64,000 bases of DNA. It comes from Promethearchaeota archaeon. Lineage in GTDB: Archaea; Asgardarchaeota; Lokiarchaeia; Sigyniarchaeales; SOKP01. The position numbers and the translations under genes were made by a program. Positions 52,489 through 62,229 of the stretch are shown piece after piece (positions within the stretch are counted from its first letter, which is position 1; every line of letters starts with the position of its first letter). The notes under the pieces were generated by a model. The model was given only the letters and a program-made list of their open reading frames with translations. It was not told the DNA's origin and did no database searches. The stretch spans positions 1 to 64,000 of the forward strand of contig RDOA01000017.1 in assembly GCA_011364925.1 (NCBI GenBank), read 5' to 3'.

Positions 52489-52722
52489 ATGGCATGGACA
52501 CCACCAAGTAAATTTATAGTATTTTTGACCTTCATTTTAATGGCATTTGGAGTGTTTATTATACTTGACCAATCTACTATCTTTTGGTCAGGAAATATAT
52601 TGCCATCCATGAATATAATAAGTGGATTAAGCTCTCCTCAATTCTGGTTATTAGCTGCGGTGATACTTTTCTTTCTGACTTGGTTCCTTTTTTTCCTTGC
52701 AGTTAAGTTAAAGGGCTTATAA
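52489..52722 (+). CDS. Small two-helix membrane protein
   Basis: 77 residues: two membrane helices (FIVFLTFILMAFGVFIIL and FWLLAAVILFFLTWFLFFLAV) linked by a polar loop with Ser/Pro. Trp-rich. It follows the methylthiotransferase at 86 bases in the same direction. Coding is likely given the helix pair; function unknown. Confidence 0.5.
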   Translation: MAWTPPSKFIVFLTFILMAFGVFIILDQSTIFWSGNILPSMNIISGLSSPQFWLLAAVILFFLTWFLFFLAVKLKGL

Positions 52723-52841
52723 ATAGAATTATTTCTTTTTTTTCTTTTTTAATCTTAGATGTAATTTTTTATTAAAATAAAAACCTCTAAAGTTTTCTTT
52801 GCTGCGCTGTATATAAAAAAATAGTAAAGAAAAAGAATTAA

Positions 52842-53738
52842 TTAAGCTTTCTTTTGAAGACCTACCTTTTCAAGAAAACCGGCTAACCGTGCGCGATGGA
52901 ATTTCAAACCTAAGTCATCCGGGTTAAATCCAAACGCTAAAGCATATAATTCTGTTAAGTATAACACTGGAATGTCAAATTCGTTGTTAGATTGTGTACC
53001 CGCTTTTTTTTGATTGGTATCTAACTGTTGAAAACAAGCAGGACAAATTACAACAAAAGCGTCAGCTCCAGCTTTAGTAGCGCTAGCTAATTTATTTGCT
53101 AAAATTTGTAGCCCAACTTCTGGCTCCGTATTTCCCGCACCAGTTCCACAACAAACAAATTCTTCTTCGTATTCTACTGGTGTTGCCCCAGTAGCGGCTA
53201 CGAGTTCCCTTAACTTCTTAGGTTCCATTGGATCGTCCGTTTGGACAATCTCAGATGGTCTATTATAGTGACATCCTGTATGGCATGCGATTTTTACACC
53301 TGAAAAGTCTTGAGTAACGAATTCTTTTATTTTATCTACTCCGTAATCATGTAGAACTTCTACAAAATGCTTAACATTAATCGTGCCTTTAAATTCTCTC
53401 CCTAATTTTTCCAAAATTTTATTTATCTTTTCTTTCTCGTGATCGTCGCTGTTCAATTCAGTGTTCACAAGCTTTAAAGTTTGAAAACAGCCATTGCAAA
53501 GCGATACAATATCTTTACCTTCAGCCTCAGCAATTGTTAGATTACGAGCGCCCATAGCTAACCAACTCGTGTGATCAATTGCGTGAAATCCAACCGGATC
53601 GGGACAGCACGCAAAATCAGCGTCAGAAGTTTTGATTCCAAGCTTATCAAAAACTTTACGAGAGCTAGCTTCTATAAATGGAATTCTGTTTCCGATCGTG
53701 CAGCCGGCGAACATTTTGTATTCATCAACTTTAGCCAA
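52842..53738 (-). CDS. hdrB: Heterodisulfide reductase subunit B-like protein (CCG domains)
   Basis: 298 residues with two CCG motifs: AGCTIG, FACCPDP, CNGCFQTL and then CHTGCHYNRPSE, FVCCGTGAGN, VICPACFQQ. This is the arrangement that binds the two noncubane [4Fe-4S] clusters of HdrB, where CoM-S-S-CoB is reduced in methanogens. The typical HdrB end (ELYALAFGFNPDDLGLKFHRA) is present. HdrA and HdrC are not adjacent, so partners must lie elsewhere. In non-methanogens the disulfide may be another one (inference). Confidence 0.85.
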   Translation of the reverse strand: MAKVDEYKMFAGCTIGNRIPFIEASSRKVFDKLGIKTSDADFACCPDPVGFHAIDHTSWLAMGARNLTIAEAEGKDIVSLCNGCFQTLKLVNTELNSDDHEKEKINKILEKLGREFKGTINVKHFVEVLHDYGVDKIKEFVTQDFSGVKIACHTGCHYNRPSEIVQTDDPMEPKKLRELVAATGATPVEYEEEFVCCGTGAGNTEPEVGLQILANKLASATKAGADAFVVICPACFQQLDTNQKKAGTQSNNEFDIPVLYLTELYALAFGFNPDDLGLKFHRARLAGFLEKVGLQKKA

Positions 53739-53899
53739 ATTTAATCCTCTCTTCCGATATAATATTATTTCTTTAGTAGCTTTAATTTAGGAATAATAAT
53801 AATTATTCTAATACTAAATTTAATTAAAAATTTATTGAATCGAATTCATTTAATTTTATAAAATTAAAGAATACAAAAATGTGATGTATCTTTCAAGTC

Positions 53900-55489
53900 T
53901 TATTTCAAAGTATATTTTTCACCTTTAACAGGTAAAATTATTTTCCCAGATAATCCAAATTCTTGAAATGTTTCGGGATGTTCAGTGTGTACGGGAATTA
54001 TATTATCAGCATCAACTTTTTGCAAAAAATCTATTAACCCATCAACACTACAATGACCGGAAGAATGAATTGTGTCAGTTTTAGAAATCTTTAACTTCTC
54101 TAACCACGCATTCAGTTTATCTTCTTGGATCTCCATTTCTTCATTGAATGGATCTGTAATGGAGTTAATAAATACAGTGCTATTTGGTTTCTGGTTGATA
54201 TCAATTAGTTCGTTGAACATAAAATAATCGAGATATAATAAGTATTTATCGGGCTCCTTTTTCACGTCTTTGTAAGTTATATAGTTATCGATTCTAAAAA
54301 TATCGCTTTGGTACGCTTCTCTATAATCTGCGGCTTCAAATTTGCCCCAACCCTTACGAGGCATATATACTACGAAATTTTTATCGCTATAATCTGGTAG
54401 TGGATAATATCCGTAATATTGCTTTATCCGCTCTTCTTCCATAGTATCGAATTTCATTCTAAAACTATCGATCAAGTGAAATATCTTCGGAGTGATCGCG
54501 AATCTTCTATCAAACTTCTTAGCGAGGGAATAAAATGACAAAATTCTATCAAGGTTCCTTGGGGAACATCTCATGAGTATTAACCCGGGATGGCTTTTTA
54601 TAATATCACTTGCTAAACTTTTCACTTCATTTTCTGTTTGTTCATCATCACGATACGAACCTGTTTTAAAATCTTCAATAGAAGGAACTCTGGTACCTTC
54701 AGTAATTATTGATATTGGATTAGCATCACGAGCTTTTTCCATGAAATCATTCACCCATTCGCTATGAAATCCGTGTCTTCTAAAATCTCCTGTGTATATT
54801 ATACTTCTCCCATCGTTCTCAATTATAAATGAGCACGCACCGGGAATCGAATGATCTGTCTGAAACTGGGTGATATCAACCTCTCCTTTGGACGATTTAA
54901 ACCTTGAAGGTTTACCCTCTTTTAAGATCCTAATCGGTCTTTTGATCTCTGAATCCTTAAAATCGGGTTTTTTTGCTCTTTTATACTCGATTTCTCCATT
55001 TTCACTTTTTCTCTTTTTTGGAACCATCTTAAAAGATTCATAGTAATTTAAGACTTCGTCTAAAAGTGGATCTTTAGAAGTGCTTGTTAAATGCTCCAAT
55101 ACCATTTGCGAAATCCAATTCATATAAATAGGGGTATCTTGTTTAAGAAAACCTATAAACTGGTAATGATCTAAGTGTGCGTGAGAGAGAAAACACGCTT
55201 CAACGATATTTTCGTTGGTGGTAATTATATTATATGGGTTGGAATTTAAGATATCAGAAAATGGAGTAATTAAATCGTTGCGATAAAGCTTATTGATTGG
55301 TGGAATAAGTCCTAAATACAAATAATCAATTATGCCATTGAGTTTACGAGGTTTGAGAAACTCTGAAAAATATTTTTGGCTTTCACTAAAAGAAAGGCCA
55401 AAGTCGAATAGGAATTTCTTATCACCAATAGTAATGAAAATTTTATTTCCACCAATCTCGCCAACTCCGCCAAAAATTTCAACATTCAT
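53900..55489 (-). CDS. RNase J-like metallo-beta-lactamase protein
   Basis: 529 residues. MBL motifs: GGVGEIGGNKI at the start, SHAHLDH (HxHxDH), IPGACSF, IIYTGDFRRHG, and the late SSGHCS and IPVHTEHPE that mark the beta-CASP/RNase J branch. An insert of ~60 Lys-rich residues (MVPKKRKSENG...) sits between the HxHxDH motif and the next block. RNase J and archaeal relatives are 5'-3' exonucleases and endonucleases in RNA decay. It is somewhat more diverged than typical archaeal aRNase J, so another RNA or DNA substrate is possible. Single gene. Confidence 0.75.
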   Translation of the reverse strand: MNVEIFGGVGEIGGNKIFITIGDKKFLFDFGLSFSESQKYFSEFLKPRKLNGIIDYLYLGLIPPINKLYRNDLITPFSDILNSNPYNIITTNENIVEACFLSHAHLDHYQFIGFLKQDTPIYMNWISQMVLEHLTSTSKDPLLDEVLNYYESFKMVPKKRKSENGEIEYKRAKKPDFKDSEIKRPIRILKEGKPSRFKSSKGEVDITQFQTDHSIPGACSFIIENDGRSIIYTGDFRRHGFHSEWVNDFMEKARDANPISIITEGTRVPSIEDFKTGSYRDDEQTENEVKSLASDIIKSHPGLILMRCSPRNLDRILSFYSLAKKFDRRFAITPKIFHLIDSFRMKFDTMEEERIKQYYGYYPLPDYSDKNFVVYMPRKGWGKFEAADYREAYQSDIFRIDNYITYKDVKKEPDKYLLYLDYFMFNELIDINQKPNSTVFINSITDPFNEEMEIQEDKLNAWLEKLKISKTDTIHSSGHCSVDGLIDFLQKVDADNIIPVHTEHPETFQEFGLSGKIILPVKGEKYTLK

Positions 55490-55636
55490 TGCTTAATTAA
55501 CTTTTGATTGTAATGACCCTAGATATTAATATATACGATTTGAAATATAAAAATCTGCTAATTAATGGCTAGATGTTTTTTTAGGTATCCTACTCGATTT
55601 AAATCTAAGGTAATAAAAAAGAAAAGATGGAGTTAA

Positions 55637-56248
55637 TTAATCGAAATTTTTCCCACATTTGTTGCAAAAGTTAGCATGGGCCGGTAATTGTGCTCCACAT
55701 TCAGGACAATATTTAGTATTAGCATCAATAGTAGGTGACTCTTCTTCAGCTACTTGTTCTAATGCTTCTTTGGCTTCTTTTTTGTAGGCTTTCTCAGCTC
55801 TCTTTAATCCAAACTTTCCAATAACTGCTATAGCAGTACCAGCAAATGCCATTCCTGAATTGAAAGTGAATAGCAAATAAATTGTATCTAGGACAGTTTG
55901 CCATGTAGGATTTAATGGAATGTTGAAATATCCTACTATCCATGCAACAGCGTAGATAATTAGCCCCAACAATCCAAAACTCGTAGCAATTGTTATCACT
56001 AACCTTCCTAACCTGTTAAATTTTATCAGAATTAGGAAAACGCCAACAAGGACTGACCAACCTCCGTAAAAAGCTATATACTCTAATACAACCATAATTG
56101 CTGTAACAAGCGGAACAAATTCAGGTCCAATATAAGAAGTCATAAGGGTTAAAAGATAAGCGTAGAGACCAGCGCTTCCAGTAGCAGAACCAATGATCAT
56201 CAAAACGGCGCCAGCGATTATTACTAAGATCCAAAATAGTTTTTTCAT
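55637..56248 (-). CDS. Four-TM membrane protein with C-terminal zinc ribbon
   Basis: 203 residues. Four membrane helices (~5-30, 40-60, 65-105, 118-148), a charged linker (KRAEKAYKKEAKEALEQVAEEE), then the zinc ribbon YCPECGAQLPAHANFCNKCG. Such ribbon-tailed membrane proteins are common in archaea and of unknown function. Start ATG in good context. Confidence 0.6.
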   Translation of the reverse strand: MKKLFWILVIIAGAVLMIIGSATGSAGLYAYLLTLMTSYIGPEFVPLVTAIMVVLEYIAFYGGWSVLVGVFLILIKFNRLGRLVITIATSFGLLGLIIYAVAWIVGYFNIPLNPTWQTVLDTIYLLFTFNSGMAFAGTAIAVIGKFGLKRAEKAYKKEAKEALEQVAEEESPTIDANTKYCPECGAQLPAHANFCNKCGKNFD

Positions 56249-56356
56249 TAACTTTTCTCTCTTTAAATATTGTAAGTAAATTACTTTGAACTAATTATGA
56301 TAATATAGAAATTAAAGTTTTTAATTCTATTCTAACTCAAAAATAATATTTTGATA

Positions 56357-57175
56357 TTAAGACTTTATTCTCTTAGGATTCGCGTAGATATTCATTCTCC
56401 TCCCTCGAACGAATCCAATTAATGTAATTCCGTAGGAATCTGCTAACATAATACCAGATTCAACGGCTGCAGATATAGAAGAAACAATTGGAATTTGTGC
56501 CCTTACCGCTTTAAGAACTGAATCTCCAGTTAACCTTCCAGTTGAAGTTAGAAGTTTATTCTTGATCTGTTGGTTCTTAAGCAATAACGCTCCAATAACT
56601 TTATCTATTGCGTTGTGTCTCCCAATGTCTTCCTTTACAGTCAAGAGAGAACCATTTAAGTCAAACATGGCGGCACCATGACACCCTCCCGTTTCTCTAA
56701 ACAAGCGTGTATTTTTTTGCATCTCTAGCATCGATGAAAAAATAAGCTCTGCGTTCACAGTCAAGTCCTTATTATAGTCTAAGATATTGTCTGTCTCTAT
56801 TAATTTCTCTTTGATTAATTTTCGCCAGGGGGAGGGAATTCCACACGTTGTATCGATAATCCTACTCACTGGAGTAAGTTCCATCGTTTCTGAACGAAAA
56901 TCTTTAGAATCTACCAAGTCGACATAAACTCGACCTTCCGAATTATTTACTTTTATTAAGTTTATATCATTCATACCATCTATGATTCCGATTGAAAATA
57001 AAAAGCCAACCGTTAACTCTTTTAAATCTTTATTTAAACAAATTATGTTTACCAAAGGTTCTGAATTGACAAAGATATCAATTGAACTTTCTATTAGAAC
57101 GGTATCTAACTCCTCAGTTCTTTCTTCCTTATGAATTCTTGTAATACTCACTTCTTTTTGAAACATCTTACTCAC
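56357..57175 (-). CDS. fdhD: Formate dehydrogenase accessory sulfurtransferase FdhD
   Basis: 272 residues of the FdhD family, which passes sulfur from a cysteine desulfurase to the Mo/W-pterin enzyme (FdhF, and probably FwdB here). Motifs: DTTCGIPSPW (active-site Cys; the usual second Cys of CGxCG is not there), ETGGCHGAAMFD, VKEDIGRHNAIDKVIG, STGRLTGDSVLKAVRAQIP, SISAAVESGIMLAD. It lies 5 kb from fwdB, for which sulfuration of the pterin-metal cofactor is expected. Single gene with TTT-rich downstream region. Confidence 0.9.
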   Translation of the reverse strand: MSKMFQKEVSITRIHKEERTEELDTVLIESSIDIFVNSEPLVNIICLNKDLKELTVGFLFSIGIIDGMNDINLIKVNNSEGRVYVDLVDSKDFRSETMELTPVSRIIDTTCGIPSPWRKLIKEKLIETDNILDYNKDLTVNAELIFSSMLEMQKNTRLFRETGGCHGAAMFDLNGSLLTVKEDIGRHNAIDKVIGALLLKNQQIKNKLLTSTGRLTGDSVLKAVRAQIPIVSSISAAVESGIMLADSYGITLIGFVRGRRMNIYANPKRIKS

Positions 57176-57311
57176 TTTTTATTCATACGGGTAATTAATA
57201 AAGGCTTCTCAAATAAAAATAGATAGCATCATCAATAAAAGCAACTTTTATTCACTATAATCTAAAAAAAAAAAATAAAACTGAAAAATAAAAAAAAAGA
57301 GGGTTATCGAT

Positions 57312-60300
57312 TTAATCCCATAAACTTTCGATTTTTCTTACTTCTTTATCGCTTGTTCTATGGAATTTCCTTCTCCGAATTATAATAGCTACTACTATGA
57401 CCACTACTATGGCGACCATTATTGCGATACCAAAAGGGCTTAATAGGAACGCAATAAAATCAAAAGGCGCGGGTATGTCCCTAATCAGCGTAATGCTATC
57501 AGAAGACTCATATAGACTATCATTCGCATAAAATACAATCAGTACTGGCCCATTTGAAAGAGCGTTCCACGCAGCCTGGTCAATGGTTACTACATTAGTC
57601 CCAGGAACAACTGCAAATGAATAATTACGCCCTCCTATTGAATACCAGGCAGAATCGAGGTTAGCGTCGTTAATTGTCAAAGTAATTTCTGGAGGTGTAC
57701 TCGAATAATATGTAGTATTTGCCGCAGGTAGTATAATGTTAACTACTGGTGCTACAGTGTCTTTAATAAGATTAAATGTGTAAAGACTATTTAAGTTACC
57801 CGCAGTATCGTTAGCAAAGAACGCTATCGTGAACGGTCCTTCTGGTATCGCATCCCAGATCGCTAAGTCCATGAGTTGATTGGTGTTGTTTCCTGTGTAA
57901 AACACAGGAGCATAAGGCGCTACAACGTACCAAATCGAATCTACATTTGTATCGTAGATAATAATATTGATGTATGGTTGTGTCCCTATAGTCGTGTCGT
58001 CTACTGGAAGGTTTACAATTATAGTTGGAACATTTTTATCAACTGTTACTGTGACCGTATCAAAAGCTTCGTTACCGGCTGTATCATTTGCATAGAAGTA
58101 GATCGTCAATGATCCACCCGGAAAAGAATCCCACGCTAGTTGATTAAAGGTACCGTTAGTTAAAAATGTATAATTAGTCAACCCATTATCAAGAGAATAC
58201 CACATTGAAACCAAATGAGGATCATTAATTTCGACCGTAAAACTAGGTGGATTTATATTAAGTAATTGAAGCGCTATGGGTGTTAGAATATTAACCGTCG
58301 GAGCAACCGTGTCCCTGTTGATTTGTACATATTGATAAGCAAAGTTACCTGCGGTGTCGTTAGCATAAAAAGTCAAAGTAATAAGGCCATCGCTAAGAGC
58401 GTTCCATTCAATTTGATCTATTGTTCCATTAGTAAAAAATGTGATATTAGTGGGTGGAATGACTCCATCATCAAGAGAATACCACATCGAATCAAGATCG
58501 CTATCGAAAATTTCAACGATAAAACTTGGAGCCGCTGGTCCGAAATAAGTCCCTGGAGTTGGTGAAACTATTGTTATATCAGGTGCATTTGCGTTTTTAT
58601 TAAAAGTTCGTGAAGCTGAGTTCATATGACCAAATGTATCATTAGCATAAAATGTTATAGTAACAGAAATAGGTCCATCTCCAAGATTAGCCCACGCAGT
58701 TGGATCGATAGTTCCATTTACTATAAACGTAAAATTATTTAGTCCTGCATCAATTGTATACCACATCGTATCAAGGGTGTTATCACTAATTTCAACAATG
58801 AAATTTGGTGCTGTAGCTCCAAACGTTTGACCTGGGAGAGGAGAAACGGCATTGATCACTGGAGCAAGAGTATCTCTATTAACTCCTACGCTCGCAGAGA
58901 TCAAGTTACCCGCAGAATCGTTCACATAGAATGTAATCGTAACGGACCCTTGCCCTGCAATGCTCCAGGCTGTAGAGTTAATCGTTCCACTCGCTGCTCC
59001 TGTGTAGTTGTTCGCACCTCCATCGAGCGTATACCAAATGGTATCTAAATTCGTTTCGGTTATCGAAAGGCTATAAGTTGGAGGTGTGCTATCAAACCAT
59101 GTTCCCGACAACGGCGAATCAATGCTGTCTATTGAAGGATTGATGCTATCCCTATTAATTATTACGCTCGCGATGTCCAAGTTACCCGCAGAATCGTTCG
59201 CATAGAACGTAATCGTAACTGCACCTTGACCTGCGCCACTCCAAGCTGTAGAATCGATCGTTCCGCTCGCTGCTCCCGTGTAATTGTTCGCACCTCCATC
59301 GATCGTATACCAAATGGTATCTAAATTCGTTTCGGTTATTGAGAGACTATAAGTTGGAGGAGTGCTATCAAACCAAGTTCCTGACAACGGTGAGTCTATG
59401 CTATCTATTGAAGGATTCACACTATCTTTATTAATAGTTACACTCGCGGTATCCCAGTTACCTGCAGAGTCGTTCACGTAAAACGTAATTGTCACGGAAC
59501 CTTGACCTGCGTTAGTCCAAGCAGTCGTGTCGATGGTTCCACTCACAGCTCCCGTGTAGTTGTTCGTACCTCCATTAAGCGTATACCAAATTGAATCTAA
59601 ATTTGCTTCGGTTATGGAGAGACTGTAGTCAGGTGGTGATGAATGGTAAGAACCGGGGGAGGGAGAACCTATACTATCGATTGAAGGGTCGATACTATCT
59701 TTATTAATTCCCACGCTTGCGGTGTCCCAATTACCCGCAGTATCGTTTGTGTAGAATATAATCGTCACGCCACCTTGACCCGCGTTAGTCCAAGCAGTAG
59801 AATCGATGCTTCCGCTCGCTGCTCCCGTGTAGTTGTTCGTACCTCCATCGAGCGTATACCAAATGGTATCTAAATTCGTTTCGGTTATTGAAAGGCTATA
59901 ACTTGGAGGAGTACTATCATACCACGTTCCAGGTAATGGCGAATCAATACTATCAATGGAGGGATCAATAGAATCTTTATTTACTATAACGCTCGCGGTA
60001 TCCCAATTACCTACGGAGTCATTTACATAGAACGTAATCGTGACAGCGCCTTGACCAGCGTTAGTCCACGCAGTCGTGTCGATGGTTCCACTCGCCGCTC
60101 CCGTGTAATTATTCGTGCCTCCGTTAAGCGTATACCATATTATATCTAAATTTGCCTCGGTGATTGAAAGACTGTAAGTAGGAGGAGTACCACCAAACCA
60201 CACTCCCGGTAATGGAGAATCGATACTATCGATCGATGGATCGAGACTATCTTTGTTTACTATAACGCTTGCGGTGTCCCAGTTACCCGCAGAGTCGTTC

Positions 60301-62039
60301 GCATAAAACGTAATGGTAACTGTGCCGTCACCCGCGTTAGTCCAAGCAGTAGAATCGATGGTTCCACTCGCCGCTCCCGTGTAATTGTTTGTGCCTCCAT
60401 CGAGCGTATACCAAATAGTGTCTAAATTCGTTTCGGTTATAGAGAGACTATAAGTTGGAGGAGTACTATCAAACCACGTTCCAGGTAATGGCGAATCAAT
60501 ACTATCTATTGAAGGATTCACACTATCTTTAGTAATTGTTACGCTTGCGGTATCCCAATTACCCGCAGAGTCATTCACGTAAAACGTAATTGTCACGGAA
60601 CCTTGACCTGCGTTAGTCCAAGCAGTAGAATCGATCGTTCCACTTGCCGCTCCCGTGTAGTTATTCGTACCTCCGTCAAGCGTATACCAAATAGTATCTA
60701 AATTTGCCTCGGTGATTGAAAGACTATAATCTGGCGGTGTTGAGTGGTAAGAACCAGGGGAGGGAGAACCAATACTATCAATTGAGGGATCAATGGAATC
60801 TTTATTTACTATAACGCTTGCGACATCCCAGTTACCCGCAGAGTCGTTCACGTAGAATGTAATTGTCACGGAGCCTTGACCCGCGTTAGTCCAAGCAGTC
60901 GTGCCAATGGTTCCACTCGCTGCTCCTGTATAATTATTTGTGCCTCCATCGAGCGTATACCAAATAGTATCCAAATTCGTTTCGGTTATAGAGAGACTAT
61001 AGGTTGGAGGAGTGCTATCAAACCATGTTCCTGACAACGGCGAATCAATGCTATCAATGGAAGGATCAATGGAATCTTTAGTAATTGTTACGCCTGCGGT
61101 ATCCCAGTTACCCGCAGAGTCGTTCACGTAAAACGTAATTGTCACGGAACCTTGACCTGCGTTAGTCCAAGCAGTGGTATCTATGGTTCCACTCGCTGCT
61201 CCCGTGTAGTTGTTCGTACCTCCGTCGAGCGTGTACCATATAGTATCTAAATTAGCCTCGGTTATGGAGAGGCTATAGCTAGGTGGAACTGAATGATTTG
61301 AGAAAGGTATTGGGGAATCTATACTATCGATTGAAGGGTTAATACTATCTTTATTAATTCCCACGCTTGCAGTGTCCCAGTTAGTTGCGGAATCGTTCAC
61401 GTAGAAAGTAATAGTTATGCCTCCTTGACCCGCGTTAGTCCAGGCTGTGGAATCGATCGTTCCGCTCACTGCTCCCGTGTAATTATTCGTGCCTCCGTCG
61501 AGCGTATACCAAATAGTATCTAAATTCGTTTCGGTTATGGAAAGGCTATAGTCTGGTGGTGCCGAGTGATATGAACTAGGGGAAGGAGAATCGATGCTAT
61601 CAATGGTAGGATCGACGCTATCTTTATTGATAATAACCGATGCAAAATCCTCTTCAGAAATACTATTGTTGGCGTAAAAGGTTAAAGTGACTGATCCTTC
61701 TCCGTGAGCAGTCCACTCAGTTTGATCGAGAGTTCCGTTTGATATAAAAGTAATGTTGGTTGAACCTCCATCAATAGTGTACCACATTGTATCTATCGTA
61801 TCCGCAGGGTCGCTTATCTCAACAATAAAACCTGGTGCTGTCGCATTAAAGTATTCCCCATTGGTAGGCGAAACGATATTTATTGATATCGCTGCTGTCT
61901 TTGGATATTCATTGTTATAAATTAAGTTATCTTGAGGAGAGTATTTGCTTGCGATGTTCACTGATAAAAACAATAAAGTAAGTAAACCAAATAAAACTAA
62001 CAAATGAATTTCTTTTTTTTGATTATTTAATTTCTTCAT
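57312..62039 (-). CDS. Giant membrane-anchored Ig-like repeat surface protein
   Basis: 1575 residues. Signal peptide (LLVLFGLLTLLFLSVNIA), 16 Ig-like modules of ~92 residues, a C-terminal membrane helix (LSPFGIAIMVAIVVVIVVAI) and a short basic tail. The modules share LDTIWYTLDGG.NNYTG and TITFYVNDSAGNWDTASV. Modules 2-11 (residues ~140-1055) are nearly identical, whereas the first and the last five have diverged, a pattern of recent tandem expansion. It is similar to surface proteins made of bacterial-type Ig domains. Probable roles are adhesion or cell-surface spacing; ligand unknown. Confidence 0.8.
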   Translation of the reverse strand: MKKLNNQKKEIHLLVLFGLLTLLFLSVNIASKYSPQDNLIYNNEYPKTAAISINIVSPTNGEYFNATAPGFIVEISDPADTIDTMWYTIDGGSTNITFISNGTLDQTEWTAHGEGSVTLTFYANNSISEEDFASVIINKDSVDPTIDSIDSPSPSSYHSAPPDYSLSITETNLDTIWYTLDGGTNNYTGAVSGTIDSTAWTNAGQGGITITFYVNDSATNWDTASVGINKDSINPSIDSIDSPIPFSNHSVPPSYSLSITEANLDTIWYTLDGGTNNYTGAASGTIDTTAWTNAGQGSVTITFYVNDSAGNWDTAGVTITKDSIDPSIDSIDSPLSGTWFDSTPPTYSLSITETNLDTIWYTLDGGTNNYTGAASGTIGTTAWTNAGQGSVTITFYVNDSAGNWDVASVIVNKDSIDPSIDSIGSPSPGSYHSTPPDYSLSITEANLDTIWYTLDGGTNNYTGAASGTIDSTAWTNAGQGSVTITFYVNDSAGNWDTASVTITKDSVNPSIDSIDSPLPGTWFDSTPPTYSLSITETNLDTIWYTLDGGTNNYTGAASGTIDSTAWTNAGDGTVTITFYANDSAGNWDTASVIVNKDSLDPSIDSIDSPLPGVWFGGTPPTYSLSITEANLDIIWYTLNGGTNNYTGAASGTIDTTAWTNAGQGAVTITFYVNDSVGNWDTASVIVNKDSIDPSIDSIDSPLPGTWYDSTPPSYSLSITETNLDTIWYTLDGGTNNYTGAASGSIDSTAWTNAGQGGVTIIFYTNDTAGNWDTASVGINKDSIDPSIDSIGSPSPGSYHSSPPDYSLSITEANLDSIWYTLNGGTNNYTGAVSGTIDTTAWTNAGQGSVTITFYVNDSAGNWDTASVTINKDSVNPSIDSIDSPLSGTWFDSTPPTYSLSITETNLDTIWYTIDGGANNYTGAASGTIDSTAWSGAGQGAVTITFYANDSAGNLDIASVIINRDSINPSIDSIDSPLSGTWFDSTPPTYSLSITETNLDTIWYTLDGGANNYTGAASGTINSTAWSIAGQGSVTITFYVNDSAGNLISASVGVNRDTLAPVINAVSPLPGQTFGATAPNFIVEISDNTLDTMWYTIDAGLNNFTFIVNGTIDPTAWANLGDGPISVTITFYANDTFGHMNSASRTFNKNANAPDITIVSPTPGTYFGPAAPSFIVEIFDSDLDSMWYSLDDGVIPPTNITFFTNGTIDQIEWNALSDGLITLTFYANDTAGNFAYQYVQINRDTVAPTVNILTPIALQLLNINPPSFTVEINDPHLVSMWYSLDNGLTNYTFLTNGTFNQLAWDSFPGGSLTIYFYANDTAGNEAFDTVTVTVDKNVPTIIVNLPVDDTTIGTQPYINIIIYDTNVDSIWYVVAPYAPVFYTGNNTNQLMDLAIWDAIPEGPFTIAFFANDTAGNLNSLYTFNLIKDTVAPVVNIILPAANTTYYSSTPPEITLTINDANLDSAWYSIGGRNYSFAVVPGTNVVTIDQAAWNALSNGPVLIVFYANDSLYESSDSITLIRDIPAPFDFIAFLLSPFGIAIMVAIVVVIVVAIIIRRRKFHRTSDKEVRKIESLWD
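58874..61622 (-). repeat. Ten tandem 276-bp repeats within the surface protein gene
   Basis: Ten near-identical coding units of 91-92 codons. Recurring DNA strings include GTTACCCGCAGAGTCGTT and CCTTGACCTGCGTTAGTCCA. High DNA similarity indicates recent duplication or gene conversion; recombination could change the repeat number between strains, and a short-read assembly may have collapsed or expanded it. Confidence 0.8.
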
Positions 62040-62229
62040 TTAGAAAACACTGGTTTTTTTAACGAATTGCTATTTAAGAAGAATTTAAGCAATTTATCAA
62101 TATTAATTTTGGCTTTTTAATTATCTAAATCACACTTTAAATTTGTCATCTAACTGTTTAACTTAGAAATAAGACGAAATAATCGTTTAATTAGAATTAG
62201 TACAAATTAAATATATATATTAAAAAGAA

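Noticed and set aside
57876-59048. ORFs on the + strand across the surface protein (57876, 58323, 58827)
   Set aside because: Shadows of the repetitive gene on the other strand, with no domain-like composition.
58874-61622. Regularly repeated DNA that could suggest a CRISPR array
   Set aside because: Repeats are 276 bases, contiguous without spacers, and are in-frame coding modules of the surface protein.
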